From positions 1-62,405 of the forward strand of contig PBHD01000013.1 in the NCBI GenBank assembly GCA_002719315.1: a DNA stretch of 62,405 nt, written 5' to 3'. The position numbers and the translations under genes are program-made. The notes below the pieces were generated by a model. The model searched no databases and was not told the DNA's origin. It worked only from the letters and a program-made list of their open reading frames with translations. Source of the stretch: Flavobacteriaceae bacterium (GTDB lineage Bacteria; Bacteroidota; Bacteroidia; Flavobacteriales; Flavobacteriaceae). This document shows, piece by piece, positions 8,129 through 17,206 of this stretch (positions within the stretch are counted from its first letter, which is position 1; each line of letters opens with the position of its first letter).

Positions 8129-9799
8129 ATGGATTCTCAAATTTGGACATATATTTTAGTAGGGGGAACATTCTTTTTGTATATAATTATTGCAATCTTA
8201 TCAAGAGCTTCCTCAACAAATGAATTTTATGTAGCTGGAGGTGGAGTCCATCCTGTTCTTAATGGAATGGCAACTGCAGCAGATTGGATGTCCGCAGCCT
8301 CATTTTTATCGATGGCTGGGTTAATTGCTTTTATGGGGTATTCTGGGGGTCAATATCTTATGGGTTGGACTGGGGGTTATGTTTTATTAGCTTTATTACT
8401 AGCTCCATATTTAAGAAAGTTTGGAAAATATACAATACCTGATTTTATTGGAGAAAGATACTATTCAAAAAATGCTAGACTTGTTGCTTTAATTTGCGCT
8501 TTGTTTGTATCATTCACATATGTTGTTGGTCAAATGAAAGGGGTAGGTGTAGCTTTTGCTCGCTTCTTGGATGTGCCATTTGACACTGGAGTTTTAATAG
8601 GAATTGGAATAGTATTTTTTTATGCTGTTTTAGGGGGAATGAAAGGAATTACTTATACTCAAGTTGCACAGTTTTGTGTTTTAATTTTTGCTTTCACAGT
8701 TCCTGCTATTTTCATATCACTTCAAATGACTGGTAACCCAGTTCCTCAGCTAGGTTTTGGAAGTAAAACAAATGAGGGTATTTATCTTCTTGAAAAGCTT
8801 AATCAGTTAACAGTAGATTTAGGTTTTGACGAATACACAAGTGTTAACAAAGAAAATATGGTAAATATGTTTTTTATAACTGCAGCTTTAATGTTCGGCA
8901 CAGCAGGTTTGCCTCATGTTATTGTTAGATTTTTTACTGTTCCAAAAGTAAAGGATGCCAGAATATCTGCAGGATGGGCCTTATTGTTTATTGCAATTTT
9001 ATACACTTCGGCTCCTGCGGTTGCTGCCTTTGCAAGAACAAATATCATTAATACAATTTCAAATACTTCAATTGAAAATCTTCCAAGTTGGTTTAAAAAT
9101 TGGGAGAATACAGGTCTTTTAGCTATTGATGATAAAAATAATGATGGAATAGTTCAATATGTTGCCAAGGAAGAATTAAATGAACTATCAATTGATAGGG
9201 ATATTATTGTTTTAGCTAATCCTGAAATTGCTGATTTACCACCTTGGGTTGTAGGTTTAGTTGTTGCTGGTGGCTTGGCGGCAGCTCTTTCAACTGCTGC
9301 TGGTTTGTTGTTAGTTATATCTACTTCAATTTCTCATGACCTTCTAAAAAATTATCTTAAACCAAATATTTCTGAAAAAGGTGAATTATGGGCTGCCAGA
9401 ATTTCGATAGCTGTTGCTGTAATTGCTTCGGGTATTGCAGGTATGAATCCCCCAGGTTTTGTGGCTCAAGTAGTTGCGTTGGCATTTGGTCTCGCCGCTT
9501 CATCCTTTTTCCCTGCTATTATTTTAGGAATTTTCGATAAAAGAATGAATAGAGAAGGAGCTATATCTGGAATGATTGTCGGTATAGTCTTTACAACAAC
9601 TTATATTATTTATTATACACCAAAATTAGGGGGTATAGGAACACCAGAAGGGTTTTGGTTTGGAATTTCTCCTCAAGGTATTGGTACATTAGGAATGATT
9701 TTTAATTTTATTATATCTATTATTGTTTCTAGAATGACGGACTTACCTCCTCTAAATATTCAAAAATTAACTGAAAACATAAGAATACCAAGAAACTAA
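8129..9799 (+). CDS. Sodium:solute symporter, ActP/VC_2705 type (probably acetate)
   Basis: A 556-residue SSF symporter with about 13 membrane segments. Typical features are FYVAGGGVHPVLNGMATAAD, GYVLLALLLAPYLRKFG.YT.PDF and GGLAAALSTAAGLL. It is closest by eye to the VC_2705/ActP branch that carries acetate and other short monocarboxylates. A hydrophilic insert around residues 320-370, with a DKNNDG stretch, interrupts the membrane domain, a feature I associate with this branch. It sits between the DUF4212 subunit and acs, which argues for acetate uptake. The substrate is inferred from that context. Confidence 0.93.
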   Translation: MDSQIWTYILVGGTFFLYIIIAILSRASSTNEFYVAGGGVHPVLNGMATAADWMSAASFLSMAGLIAFMGYSGGQYLMGWTGGYVLLALLLAPYLRKFGKYTIPDFIGERYYSKNARLVALICALFVSFTYVVGQMKGVGVAFARFLDVPFDTGVLIGIGIVFFYAVLGGMKGITYTQVAQFCVLIFAFTVPAIFISLQMTGNPVPQLGFGSKTNEGIYLLEKLNQLTVDLGFDEYTSVNKENMVNMFFITAALMFGTAGLPHVIVRFFTVPKVKDARISAGWALLFIAILYTSAPAVAAFARTNIINTISNTSIENLPSWFKNWENTGLLAIDDKNNDGIVQYVAKEELNELSIDRDIIVLANPEIADLPPWVVGLVVAGGLAAALSTAAGLLLVISTSISHDLLKNYLKPNISEKGELWAARISIAVAVIASGIAGMNPPGFVAQVVALAFGLAASSFFPAIILGIFDKRMNREGAISGMIVGIVFTTTYIIYYTPKLGGIGTPEGFWFGISPQGIGTLGMIFNFIISIIVSRMTDLPPLNIQKLTENIRIPRN

Positions 9800-9815
9800 T
9801 TAATAATTTAAAAAA

Positions 9816-11717
9816 ATGAAGAGTAAAATAAATTCACTTGCAGAATATTTTAAAGAATATGAAAAGAGTATTAATGATCCTGAGAAATTTTGGGAAGGAA
9901 TTGCTAATGAATTTATTTGGAGAAAAAAATGGGATAAAGTTTTAGAATATGAATTTAATACTCCAAAAATAAGTTGGTTTAAAAATTCAAAACTTAATAT
10001 AACTGAGAATATTTTTGAGAGGCAACTTGATAATATTTCTAATAAAACTGCTATAATTTGGGAGCCTAATAATCCAGAAGAAGATGTAATTAAAATATCA
10101 TATAAGGAATTATATAAAAAAACATGTCAATTTTCAAATGCCATGGAATCTAATGGAGTAAAAAAGGGTGACAGGGTAGTAATATATATGCCAATGGTTC
10201 CTGAAGCAGCTATTGCAATGCTTTCATGTGCAAGAATTGGAGCTATTCATTCAATTGTTTTTGCAGGATTTTCCTCTAACGCTCTAGCAGACAGAATTAA
10301 TGATTGTAATGCTAAAATGGTTTTAACTTCTGATGGGAATTTTAGAGGGACTAAAAATATTCCTGTTAAATCTGTTGTTGATGATGCTCTAGATAATTGT
10401 AAATCTGTTTCTAAAGTAATTGTTTTGAAAAGAACTGGAGAAAAAATAAATATGATTAATGGTAGAGATTTATGGTGGCATGAAGTAATTGAAAATCAGT
10501 CAAGTGAACATGAGGCAGCGAGTTTAGATTCTGAGGATATGTTATTTATTTTATATACTTCTGGATCTACTGGTAAACCTAAAGGTGTTGTTCACACTAA
10601 TGCTGGCTATATGGTTTATACTTATTATTCATTTTTAAATGTATTTCAGTACAATAAGGAAGATATATATTGGTGTACTGCCGATATTGGATGGATTACT
10701 GGACATTCTTACATCGTATATGGACCTCTTTTGGCTGGAGCTACTACTTTAATGTTTGAGGGAGTTCCTACATTTCCTGATGCTGGAAGATTTTGGGAAA
10801 TAGTTGATAAACATAAGGTAAATCAATTTTATACTGCTCCTACAGCTATAAGGGCTTTACAAGCTTATGGCCTTGAATATGTTAAACCATATTCTTTAGA
10901 TTCGTTGTCAGTAATTGGTTCAGTTGGAGAACCAATAAATGAGGAAGCATGGCATTGGTATCATGATAATATTGGAAAAGGAAAATGTCCTCTTGTAGAC
11001 ACTTGGTGGCAAACAGAAACTGGGGGTATAATGATTTCACCATTAGCAGGAATAACACCAAATAAACCAGCTCATGCATCTTTACCCTTGCCAGGTATTC
11101 AACCAGTTTTAGTTGATTCAGAGGGAAAAGAACTTGAGGGAAATAATGTAGAAGGAAATTTATGCATAAAATTTCCTTGGCCATCGATATTAAGAACAAC
11201 TTATGGTGATCATAAAAGATGTAAGGAGACTTATTTTTCGACATATTCTAACATGTATTTTACTGGTGATGGTGCAAAACGTGATCATGACGGTTATATA
11301 AGAATTCTTGGACGAGTTGATGATGTGATAAATGTTTCTGGGCATAGAATGGGTACCGCTGAAGTGGAAAATGCAATAAATGAAAATTCAAAAGTAATCG
11401 AATCAGCAGTTGTAGGATTTCCTCATGAAATAAAAGGTCAAGGAATTTATGCATTTGCAATTTGCCAAAAAAATGATAATGATACTGTCAAGACCCTAGA
11501 AGAAGAGATCAAATTAACTGTCAGATCTATTATTGGGCCAATTGCAACACCTGAAACAGTTCAAATTGTTTCAGGTCTACCAAAGACGAGATCTGGAAAA
11601 ATTATGAGGAGAATTTTAAGGAAAGTTGCTAGTAAAGATGTCTCAGATTTAGGAGATATATCAACTCTTTTAAATCCAAAGGTTGTTGAAGACATAATAA
11701 AGGGTGCGGGTTTATAA
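9816..11717 (+). CDS. acs: Acetyl-CoA synthetase
   Basis: A 633-residue AMP-forming acetate-CoA ligase. The phosphate-binding loop is YTSGSTGKPKGV, WWQTETGG is the adenylate-binding motif, and TGDGA.RD.DGY precedes the hinge. The catalytic, potentially acetylatable lysine lies in TRSGKIMRR at about residue 595. It activates acetate to acetyl-CoA for the TCA and glyoxylate routes. Located 16 nt after the symporter, it is probably co-transcribed, giving import and activation in one unit. Its stop overlaps the convergent murF stop by 6 nt. Confidence 0.97.
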   Translation: MKSKINSLAEYFKEYEKSINDPEKFWEGIANEFIWRKKWDKVLEYEFNTPKISWFKNSKLNITENIFERQLDNISNKTAIIWEPNNPEEDVIKISYKELYKKTCQFSNAMESNGVKKGDRVVIYMPMVPEAAIAMLSCARIGAIHSIVFAGFSSNALADRINDCNAKMVLTSDGNFRGTKNIPVKSVVDDALDNCKSVSKVIVLKRTGEKINMINGRDLWWHEVIENQSSEHEAASLDSEDMLFILYTSGSTGKPKGVVHTNAGYMVYTYYSFLNVFQYNKEDIYWCTADIGWITGHSYIVYGPLLAGATTLMFEGVPTFPDAGRFWEIVDKHKVNQFYTAPTAIRALQAYGLEYVKPYSLDSLSVIGSVGEPINEEAWHWYHDNIGKGKCPLVDTWWQTETGGIMISPLAGITPNKPAHASLPLPGIQPVLVDSEGKELEGNNVEGNLCIKFPWPSILRTTYGDHKRCKETYFSTYSNMYFTGDGAKRDHDGYIRILGRVDDVINVSGHRMGTAEVENAINENSKVIESAVVGFPHEIKGQGIYAFAICQKNDNDTVKTLEEEIKLTVRSIIGPIATPETVQIVSGLPKTRSGKIMRRILRKVASKDVSDLGDISTLLNPKVVEDIIKGAGL

Positions 11718-13010
11718 AAAATCAATGATTTTTTCTAATCCAATTTTCCTGGAACCTTTAATTAAAACTTTATCATATTTTATTTTATTCTTTTTTAGAT
11801 GATCATTTAGTTCATTAATACTTTTGAAATATAAAATATTATAATTGTCATCTAGTCTTGATTTTAAAAAAAAATCACCCACTAATAAAATATTATGAAC
11901 TTTAATTTTTAGACATTTTGATATTATTTTTGCGTGTTCTTTTATTGAATGTTTACCTAATTCAAGCATGTCACCAAGAATGACACAAGATTTTTTTGTT
12001 ATATTATTTTCTTTAAACGCCTCTAAAGCTTCATTCATGCTTGATGGATTAGCATTATAAGCATCTAAAATTATAGTTGTATTCTTTTTCTTTATAATTT
12101 CTGAACGATTATTTTTTGGTTTATATGATGATATGCCATTTTGAATTGAATCATTTGAAATATTAAATATTTTACCAAAGACAATTGCCGCACATATATT
12201 ATTAAAATTGTAATTTCCGTAAATAGACGATGAAAAGATAAATTCATCATTTTTTATAGAGAGATTTTCATTTTTAGAAGAAATAAATTTAAATACAAAA
12301 TCAGATTTTTTTGAATTACCAAAAGTTTTCTTTTTCTTATAATTATGAGTTTGAATTAGTTGAGTTTTGTCGTTTGAGTTAATTAATATTTCTCCGTTTT
12401 TTTCAATCAAATAATTATATAATTCAGATTTGCCTTCTATAACTCCTTTCAAGCTTTTAAAGCCTTCTAAATGAGCTTTGCCAAAATTTGTAATATATCC
12501 TATGTTTGGCATTGCAATTTCACATAGATTTTTAATTTCACCTTTATGATTTGCACCCATTTCAATAATTCCAATTTCAGTTTCTTTTGAAATGTTAAGA
12601 ATTGTTAGTGGTACACCTATATGATTATTTAAATTTCCTTTGGTTGCAATAGTTTTGAACTTTTTTTCCAAAACTACCTTAATTAATTCTTTTGTAGTGG
12701 TTTTTCCGTTACTTCCAGTTATTGCAATAATTTTAGTTTTTATCTTTTTTCTATGAAATTTTGCTAACTCTTGTAAACAAACAAGCACATCTTTAACTAA
12801 AATTATTTTATCATTATTCCTAGTATTTTTTGAATGCTCATCGATTATTGCGTATTTAGCACCTTTTTCCAAAGCTTCTATAGCAAATTTATTTCCGTTA
12901 AAAGAGGGTCCTTTTAAGCTAAGAAACAGATTGTTTTTTACTATAATTCTTGAATCAATCGATATACCCGAGGATGAAATAAATAATTTATAAATTTCAG
13001 ATATACTCAT
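11712..13010 (-). CDS. murF: UDP-N-acetylmuramoyl-tripeptide--D-alanyl-D-alanine ligase
   Basis: Mur ligase that adds D-Ala-D-Ala to the UDP-MurNAc tripeptide, the last cytoplasmic step of peptidoglycan precursor synthesis. The P-loop TGSNGKTT is at residues 98-105, and EMGANHKGEI and the late ILDAYNANPSSM motif are typical of MurF. The length (432) is normal for Bacteroidota. It lies downstream of gldJ rather than in the dcw cluster at 42007-57510, which otherwise lacks murF. A hairpin with a U-tract ends immediately before its start codon. Confidence 0.96.
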   Translation of the reverse strand: MSISEIYKLFISSSGISIDSRIIVKNNLFLSLKGPSFNGNKFAIEALEKGAKYAIIDEHSKNTRNNDKIILVKDVLVCLQELAKFHRKKIKTKIIAITGSNGKTTTKELIKVVLEKKFKTIATKGNLNNHIGVPLTILNISKETEIGIIEMGANHKGEIKNLCEIAMPNIGYITNFGKAHLEGFKSLKGVIEGKSELYNYLIEKNGEILINSNDKTQLIQTHNYKKKKTFGNSKKSDFVFKFISSKNENLSIKNDEFIFSSSIYGNYNFNNICAAIVFGKIFNISNDSIQNGISSYKPKNNRSEIIKKKNTTIILDAYNANPSSMNEALEAFKENNITKKSCVILGDMLELGKHSIKEHAKIISKCLKIKVHNILLVGDFFLKSRLDDNYNILYFKSINELNDHLKKNKIKYDKVLIKGSRKIGLEKIIDFL

Positions 13011-13036
13011 AAAAAAGGCATCTTTTTAAAAGATGC
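13011..13036 (-). terminator. Intrinsic terminator-like hairpin between gldJ and murF
   Basis: On the minus strand the sequence is a perfect inverted repeat, GCATCTTTT and AAAAGATGC (13036-13018), followed by CTTTTTT (13017-13011). The U-run ends directly against the murF ATG at 13010-13008. The structure fits a rho-independent terminator for gldJ and could also hide the murF initiation region if read through. The gap between the two genes is only 37 nt and is largely occupied by this element. Confidence 0.7.
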
Positions 13037-13047
13037 TAAGAAAAAAA

Positions 13048-14766
13048 TTAACCTTTTCTTTTGTGCCTAGCAGTTTTTTTAACCCTGCTCTTTGAGCCTA
13101 GTCTTGACATTGCACATCTAAAGCCTATGTAATCAGTAGAGATATATTGAGGAAGGTATCTTCTTTGAGCTGGATCTAACCAATAAGCTCTATCTTTCCA
13201 TGAACCTCCTTTATATACTCTTGTTTCATCTGTAATTAGTGAAGTTCTGGTAGATTTCGGATCCATTTCTGCTTCAAATTTTCCTTCTTCATTAATTTGA
13301 GCTTTAGGTTGTCTTGGCGAATCGTACATTAATGATGATTCAGGTGTTTCAGAGTCTAATTGGTCTTCTGCTTTACCCCCTGCATATTTTCTTGAAGATT
13401 CAACATCTCCATCTCTATAATTTCTATTATCACTTTCTGAGAAGTTTTGTCTTAAGAAAGTTTCTTCTTCATCAATAGGCATTTGATTTAATTGTCCAGG
13501 TAATCTTTTTAGCAATATTTTTCCATTAGGTAATGTGTCAAAAACAATTTGATCAGGAGCAATTACTTCAGCTTTACCTTCCTCACCAATAACACTTTTC
13601 ATATAAACATTTCCTCTATAATAATTAAAATCATTAGCCTCGTCATCAATAATTGGCCTGTATACGTCAGAAACCCACTCAGCAACATTACCTGCCATAT
13701 CATAAACCCCAAAATCATTAGGAGGATATGATTTTACCTGAATTGTTATATCAGCACCATCATCAGACCATCCAGCAATTCCGCCATAGTCACCTTTACC
13801 TAATTTAAAGTTTGCAAGTTGATCACCTTCAGTTCTTCTTTGATCAGATCTAGTATATGATCCTGACCAAGGATATTTTTTCTTACCTCTGTAAGTATTA
13901 TATTCTCTATCACCTACCAAAGCTAAAGCAGCATATTCCCATTCAGTCTCTGTTGGGAGTCTATAAGATGGAAGTAAGAGACCTTTTTCAACTCCTGCAT
14001 AAACTGGAACGGTTACAGTTTCTTCATTAACTTCTTTTTCAGCAGTTCCTTCTTTTCCAGAATTAATTAGAAGAGTTCCATCACCAACTTCTGATTCTTC
14101 ATCAATTTTTCCACCGTAGGCTGTTTCAGGTCTTTTTAAATAAGCTTTAGTACTAAATGTAGCGCTAGGATCAACACTATTATATCGAACACCTTCTTTA
14201 ACATAGTCTTCTCTTTCAAGAAGATATTCGTTTACACGATCAGTTCTCCACTCTGCATATTGAACAGCTTGAAGCCAATTAACTCCGACAACAGGATATT
14301 CTGCATAAGCAGGGTGTCTCAAATAATTTGAAGTTAATTCTTCAACATAACCTAGTGTATTTCTCCAAACCAATGTATCTGGTAAAGCTCCTTCATATAT
14401 TTGACGATATCTAGGATCATTAGTTGGAAAAACAGTTTCTAACCAATCAAGATATTCCATATACATAATGTTGGTAACTTCAGTTTCATCTATGTAGAAG
14501 GACATAACATGCTGTTGATTAGGTGAGTTGTTCCAATCATGCATTACATCATCTTGAACTTGTCCTTTAGTAAAGGTACCTCCTTCAATAAAAACCAATC
14601 CAGGACCAGTTTCTTGTTCATCAAAGTCAGTATTATATTGAAATCCTCCATCTTTAGAATTGATTGCCCAACCAGTTCCTCTGGAGGTATTGGATTTACC
14701 ACACCCTATAAGAGTAATAGTAAAAATAAACAGAATAAAATATTTTTTTAAAAAATTTAGTTTCAT
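13048..14766 (-). CDS. gldJ: Gliding motility lipoprotein GldJ
   Basis: A 572-residue outer-membrane lipoprotein with signal peptide and lipobox ending TLIGC (Cys22). The body is a formylglycine-generating-enzyme/sulfatase-modifying fold: FIEGGTF near residue 60, DETEVTN, YPVVGVNW, LPTETEWEYAA, DMAGNVAEWVSD, and a C-terminal GGSWKDRAYW...GFRCAMS. GldJ is needed for gliding and for stability of the GldK component of the type IX secretion machinery in Flavobacterium. Linkage with murF is typical of Flavobacteriia. The length matches GldJ (about 560). It is transcribed away from porV. Confidence 0.95.
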   Translation of the reverse strand: MKLNFLKKYFILFIFTITLIGCGKSNTSRGTGWAINSKDGGFQYNTDFDEQETGPGLVFIEGGTFTKGQVQDDVMHDWNNSPNQQHVMSFYIDETEVTNIMYMEYLDWLETVFPTNDPRYRQIYEGALPDTLVWRNTLGYVEELTSNYLRHPAYAEYPVVGVNWLQAVQYAEWRTDRVNEYLLEREDYVKEGVRYNSVDPSATFSTKAYLKRPETAYGGKIDEESEVGDGTLLINSGKEGTAEKEVNEETVTVPVYAGVEKGLLLPSYRLPTETEWEYAALALVGDREYNTYRGKKKYPWSGSYTRSDQRRTEGDQLANFKLGKGDYGGIAGWSDDGADITIQVKSYPPNDFGVYDMAGNVAEWVSDVYRPIIDDEANDFNYYRGNVYMKSVIGEEGKAEVIAPDQIVFDTLPNGKILLKRLPGQLNQMPIDEEETFLRQNFSESDNRNYRDGDVESSRKYAGGKAEDQLDSETPESSLMYDSPRQPKAQINEEGKFEAEMDPKSTRTSLITDETRVYKGGSWKDRAYWLDPAQRRYLPQYISTDYIGFRCAMSRLGSKSRVKKTARHKRKG

Positions 14767-14947
14767 TTTAACAAATATTATGCAATATACGAATTATCAA
14801 ATTTTCACTTAACAAATACAGCATATCTAGACAATTAACGTAATTAAACAAATAATATTGTATCAAAATTAAGATCAGTTTTTTCTGAATTACATAATAT
14901 CAAATAAATGTTTCAATAACATTTATAAGTTTATTTCGTTTTTTATA
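14767..14947. other. gldJ-porV divergent intergenic region
   Basis: A 181-bp very AT-rich region that holds the promoters of gldJ (minus) and porV (plus). I see no exact TAnnTTTG box; AATATTTG on the minus strand, 7 nt before gldJ, is one base off. No gene fragment of porU or RNA gene is recognisable here. Confidence 0.5.
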
Positions 14948-16114
14948 ATGAGATATATCAATATAATGAGAAATTTCATAATATTATTTGTAGTTTTTTT
15001 TGAAATTTTAAATGCTCAAGACAGAGTTATAACAACAGGAGTTCCTTTTTTAATGATTTCTCCTGATGCTAGAGCTGCTGGGATGGGAGAGCTTGGTGTT
15101 GCTACCTCTGCTGATGCATATTCACAACAGTGGAATCCTGCAAAATATATTTTTTCAAATTCAGAGAGAGGCTTAGCTTTAAGTTATACTCCTTATTTAA
15201 GCAAGCTTGTTGATGATATTTTTTTGGGAAACTTAAATTATTATAAACATTTAAATGACAGGAGTTCATGGGCTTTTAGTTTAAAATATTTTAGTCTAGG
15301 CGATATTCAATTTAATGAATTAATCGGAGGGTCAATTATTGATCAGGGTCTAGAAAGACCAAATGAATTAACACTAGACTTATCTTATTCTTTAAAATTG
15401 AGTCCTTTTTTTTCTATGGGAATTGCAGGAAGATATATTAGATCAGATCTTAAAATAACTTCTGAAAGTGGGTCAAAATCTGCAAATTCATTAGGAGTTG
15501 ATGTGTCTGCATATTATCAGGGTCGAGAATTTCAATTTATTGATAATAGTAATGGTTTGTTTAGATTTGGAATAAATATTTCAAATATTGGCCCAAGATT
15601 AAATTATGATGTTGGAGGTAAAAAGAATTTCATTCCAACTAATTTGAAATTTGGAACAGGATTAGATCTAATTTTGGATTCTTCAAATATTTTTGGATTT
15701 TATTTGGAATTCAATAAACTTTTAGTTCCATCTCCAGTTTCTAGTTATAATGAATCAGGAGTATTTCAAGGATATAAACAACCTGACATAAGTTTTTTAA
15801 AGGGTATTATAACTTCTTTTAATGATGCAGAGGATGGATTTAAGGAAGAGTTTCAAGAAATTACATATGCTATAGGTTTAGAATATAGATTTGCTAAAGC
15901 ATTTTCAATAAGATCCGGATATTTTTATGAAAATGAAAATAAAGGATCTAGAAAATATTTAACAATGGGTACGGGTTTTAATTTAGGTCTTATTGAAATC
16001 GATATATCTTATTTGTTTTCTGCTTCAAAAGTTAGAAATCCTTTAGAGAATACAATTCGTTTTTCTACAACTTTTAAATTAGAAAATAAACAGGTTGTTG
16101 ATGATCCAAACTAG
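14948..16114 (+). CDS. porV: Type IX secretion outer-membrane protein PorV
   Basis: An outer-membrane beta-barrel of 388 residues (382 from the second ATG at 14966). The signal peptide is IILFVVFFEILNAQ. The signature right after cleavage, TGVPFLMISPDARAAGMG, followed by A..QQWNPAKY, is diagnostic for PorV (LptO), a FadL-like barrel. PorV shuttles folded T9SS cargo from the translocon to the attachment complex and works with the sortase PorU. The start is uncertain between the two ATGs; the second fits the signal peptide better. In characterised Flavobacterium genomes porU lies between gldJ and porV, and it is absent here. Confidence 0.94.
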   Translation: MRYINIMRNFIILFVVFFEILNAQDRVITTGVPFLMISPDARAAGMGELGVATSADAYSQQWNPAKYIFSNSERGLALSYTPYLSKLVDDIFLGNLNYYKHLNDRSSWAFSLKYFSLGDIQFNELIGGSIIDQGLERPNELTLDLSYSLKLSPFFSMGIAGRYIRSDLKITSESGSKSANSLGVDVSAYYQGREFQFIDNSNGLFRFGINISNIGPRLNYDVGGKKNFIPTNLKFGTGLDLILDSSNIFGFYLEFNKLLVPSPVSSYNESGVFQGYKQPDISFLKGIITSFNDAEDGFKEEFQEITYAIGLEYRFAKAFSIRSGYFYENENKGSRKYLTMGTGFNLGLIEIDISYLFSASKVRNPLENTIRFSTTFKLENKQVVDDPN

Positions 16115-16146
16115 TCTGAGTAAAATTATATAATTAAATTTTATTC

Positions 16147-16172
16147 ATTACTTATAATTAAGTAATTTTATT
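16147..16172 (+). terminator. Weak hairpin after porV
   Basis: ATTACTT (16147-16153) and AAGTAAT (16160-16166) form a 7-bp stem with a 6-nt loop, followed by the T-rich TTTATT. The stem is almost all A-T, so termination here would be weak. It lies between porV and pdhA. Confidence 0.35.
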
Positions 16173-16205
16173 GGCGTTTTGTTTAAAAAAAAATTTTTTA
16201 TTTAA

Positions 16206-17201
16206 ATGAAGAAAATAACTAAAACTACTTATTTAAAGTGGTATGAAGATATGCTTTTTTGGAGAAAGTTTGAGGATAAGTTAGCTGCAGTTTATATTCA
16301 ACAAAAAGTTAGAGGATTTCTTCATCTTTATAATGGTCAAGAAGCTGTTTTGGCTGGATCTCTTCATGCTATTGAAATAGGTAAAGATAGAATGATAACT
16401 GGTTATAGAAATCATGTACAACCCATTGGGCTTGGTGTTGACCCAAAAAAGGTTATGGCAGAATTATATGGAAAATCAACAGGTACTTCAATGGGTTTAG
16501 GTGGGTCAATGCATATTTTTTCTAAAGAACATAATTTTTTTGGTGGACATGGTATAGTCGGGGGACAAATTCCTTTAGGGACAGGAATCGCTTTTGGAGA
16601 TAAATATTTTGGAAGAGATAATGTAACACTTTGTTACCTTGGGGATGGTGCAGTAAGACAAGGTTCTTTTCATGAAAGTCTTAATTTAGCTTCTTTATGG
16701 AAACTGCCTGTTATTTATATTGTAGAAAATAATGGTTATGCAATGGGGACATCAGTTTCTAGAACTGCTTCTCATGAAGAAATATGGAAACTAGGGAAGG
16801 GTTATCAAATGCCATCTGAATCAGTTGATGGAATGGATCCTGTTTCAGTAGCTAAGTCTGTATCAAAATCGGTTGATTTAGCCAGAGGAGGAAAAGGGCC
16901 TTCTTTTATTGAAATGAAAACTTATAGATATAGAGGTCATTCAATGTCAGATGCTCAAAAATATAGAACAAAAGAAGAGGTAGAGGAGTATAAAAAAATT
17001 GATCCTATAAGTCAGGTTAAGAATGTTATTTTAAAAAATAAATATGCTGATGTAAAATTTTTGGAAGAAATTGATAAAAAAGTTAAAGAAAAAGTTATAG
17101 AATGTGAAAACTTTGCTGAATCATCTAATTTTCCAGAGAAATCAGTTATGTATGACGCTGTTTATGAACAAGAAAATTATCCATTTATTAAACATAAATA
17201 A
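16206..17201 (+). CDS. pdhA: Pyruvate dehydrogenase E1 component, alpha subunit
   Basis: A 331-residue E1-alpha subunit that, with E1-beta, decarboxylates pyruvate using thiamine diphosphate and passes the acetyl group to E2. The ThDP motif is present from GDGA (residues 146-149) to ENNGYAMGT (about 174-182). Other family features are YRNHVQP, GGSMHIF and TYRYRGHSMSD. It is 5 nt upstream of pdhC, so the two form an operon. No E1-beta gene lies in this locus, so pdhB must be elsewhere. Confidence 0.96.
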   Translation: MKKITKTTYLKWYEDMLFWRKFEDKLAAVYIQQKVRGFLHLYNGQEAVLAGSLHAIEIGKDRMITGYRNHVQPIGLGVDPKKVMAELYGKSTGTSMGLGGSMHIFSKEHNFFGGHGIVGGQIPLGTGIAFGDKYFGRDNVTLCYLGDGAVRQGSFHESLNLASLWKLPVIYIVENNGYAMGTSVSRTASHEEIWKLGKGYQMPSESVDGMDPVSVAKSVSKSVDLARGGKGPSFIEMKTYRYRGHSMSDAQKYRTKEEVEEYKKIDPISQVKNVILKNKYADVKFLEEIDKKVKEKVIECENFAESSNFPEKSVMYDAVYEQENYPFIKHK

Positions 17202-17206
17202 TTTAT

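Noticed and set aside
7851-9799. Possible response-regulator-linked symporter
   Set aside because: DUF4212/SSF pairs can be linked to sensor kinases, but none is present here; the acs link is the supported one.
10882-11460. Two minus-strand open frames inside acs
   Set aside because: They lie opposite a fully conserved acs reading frame and show no recognisable motif; they are antisense shadows.
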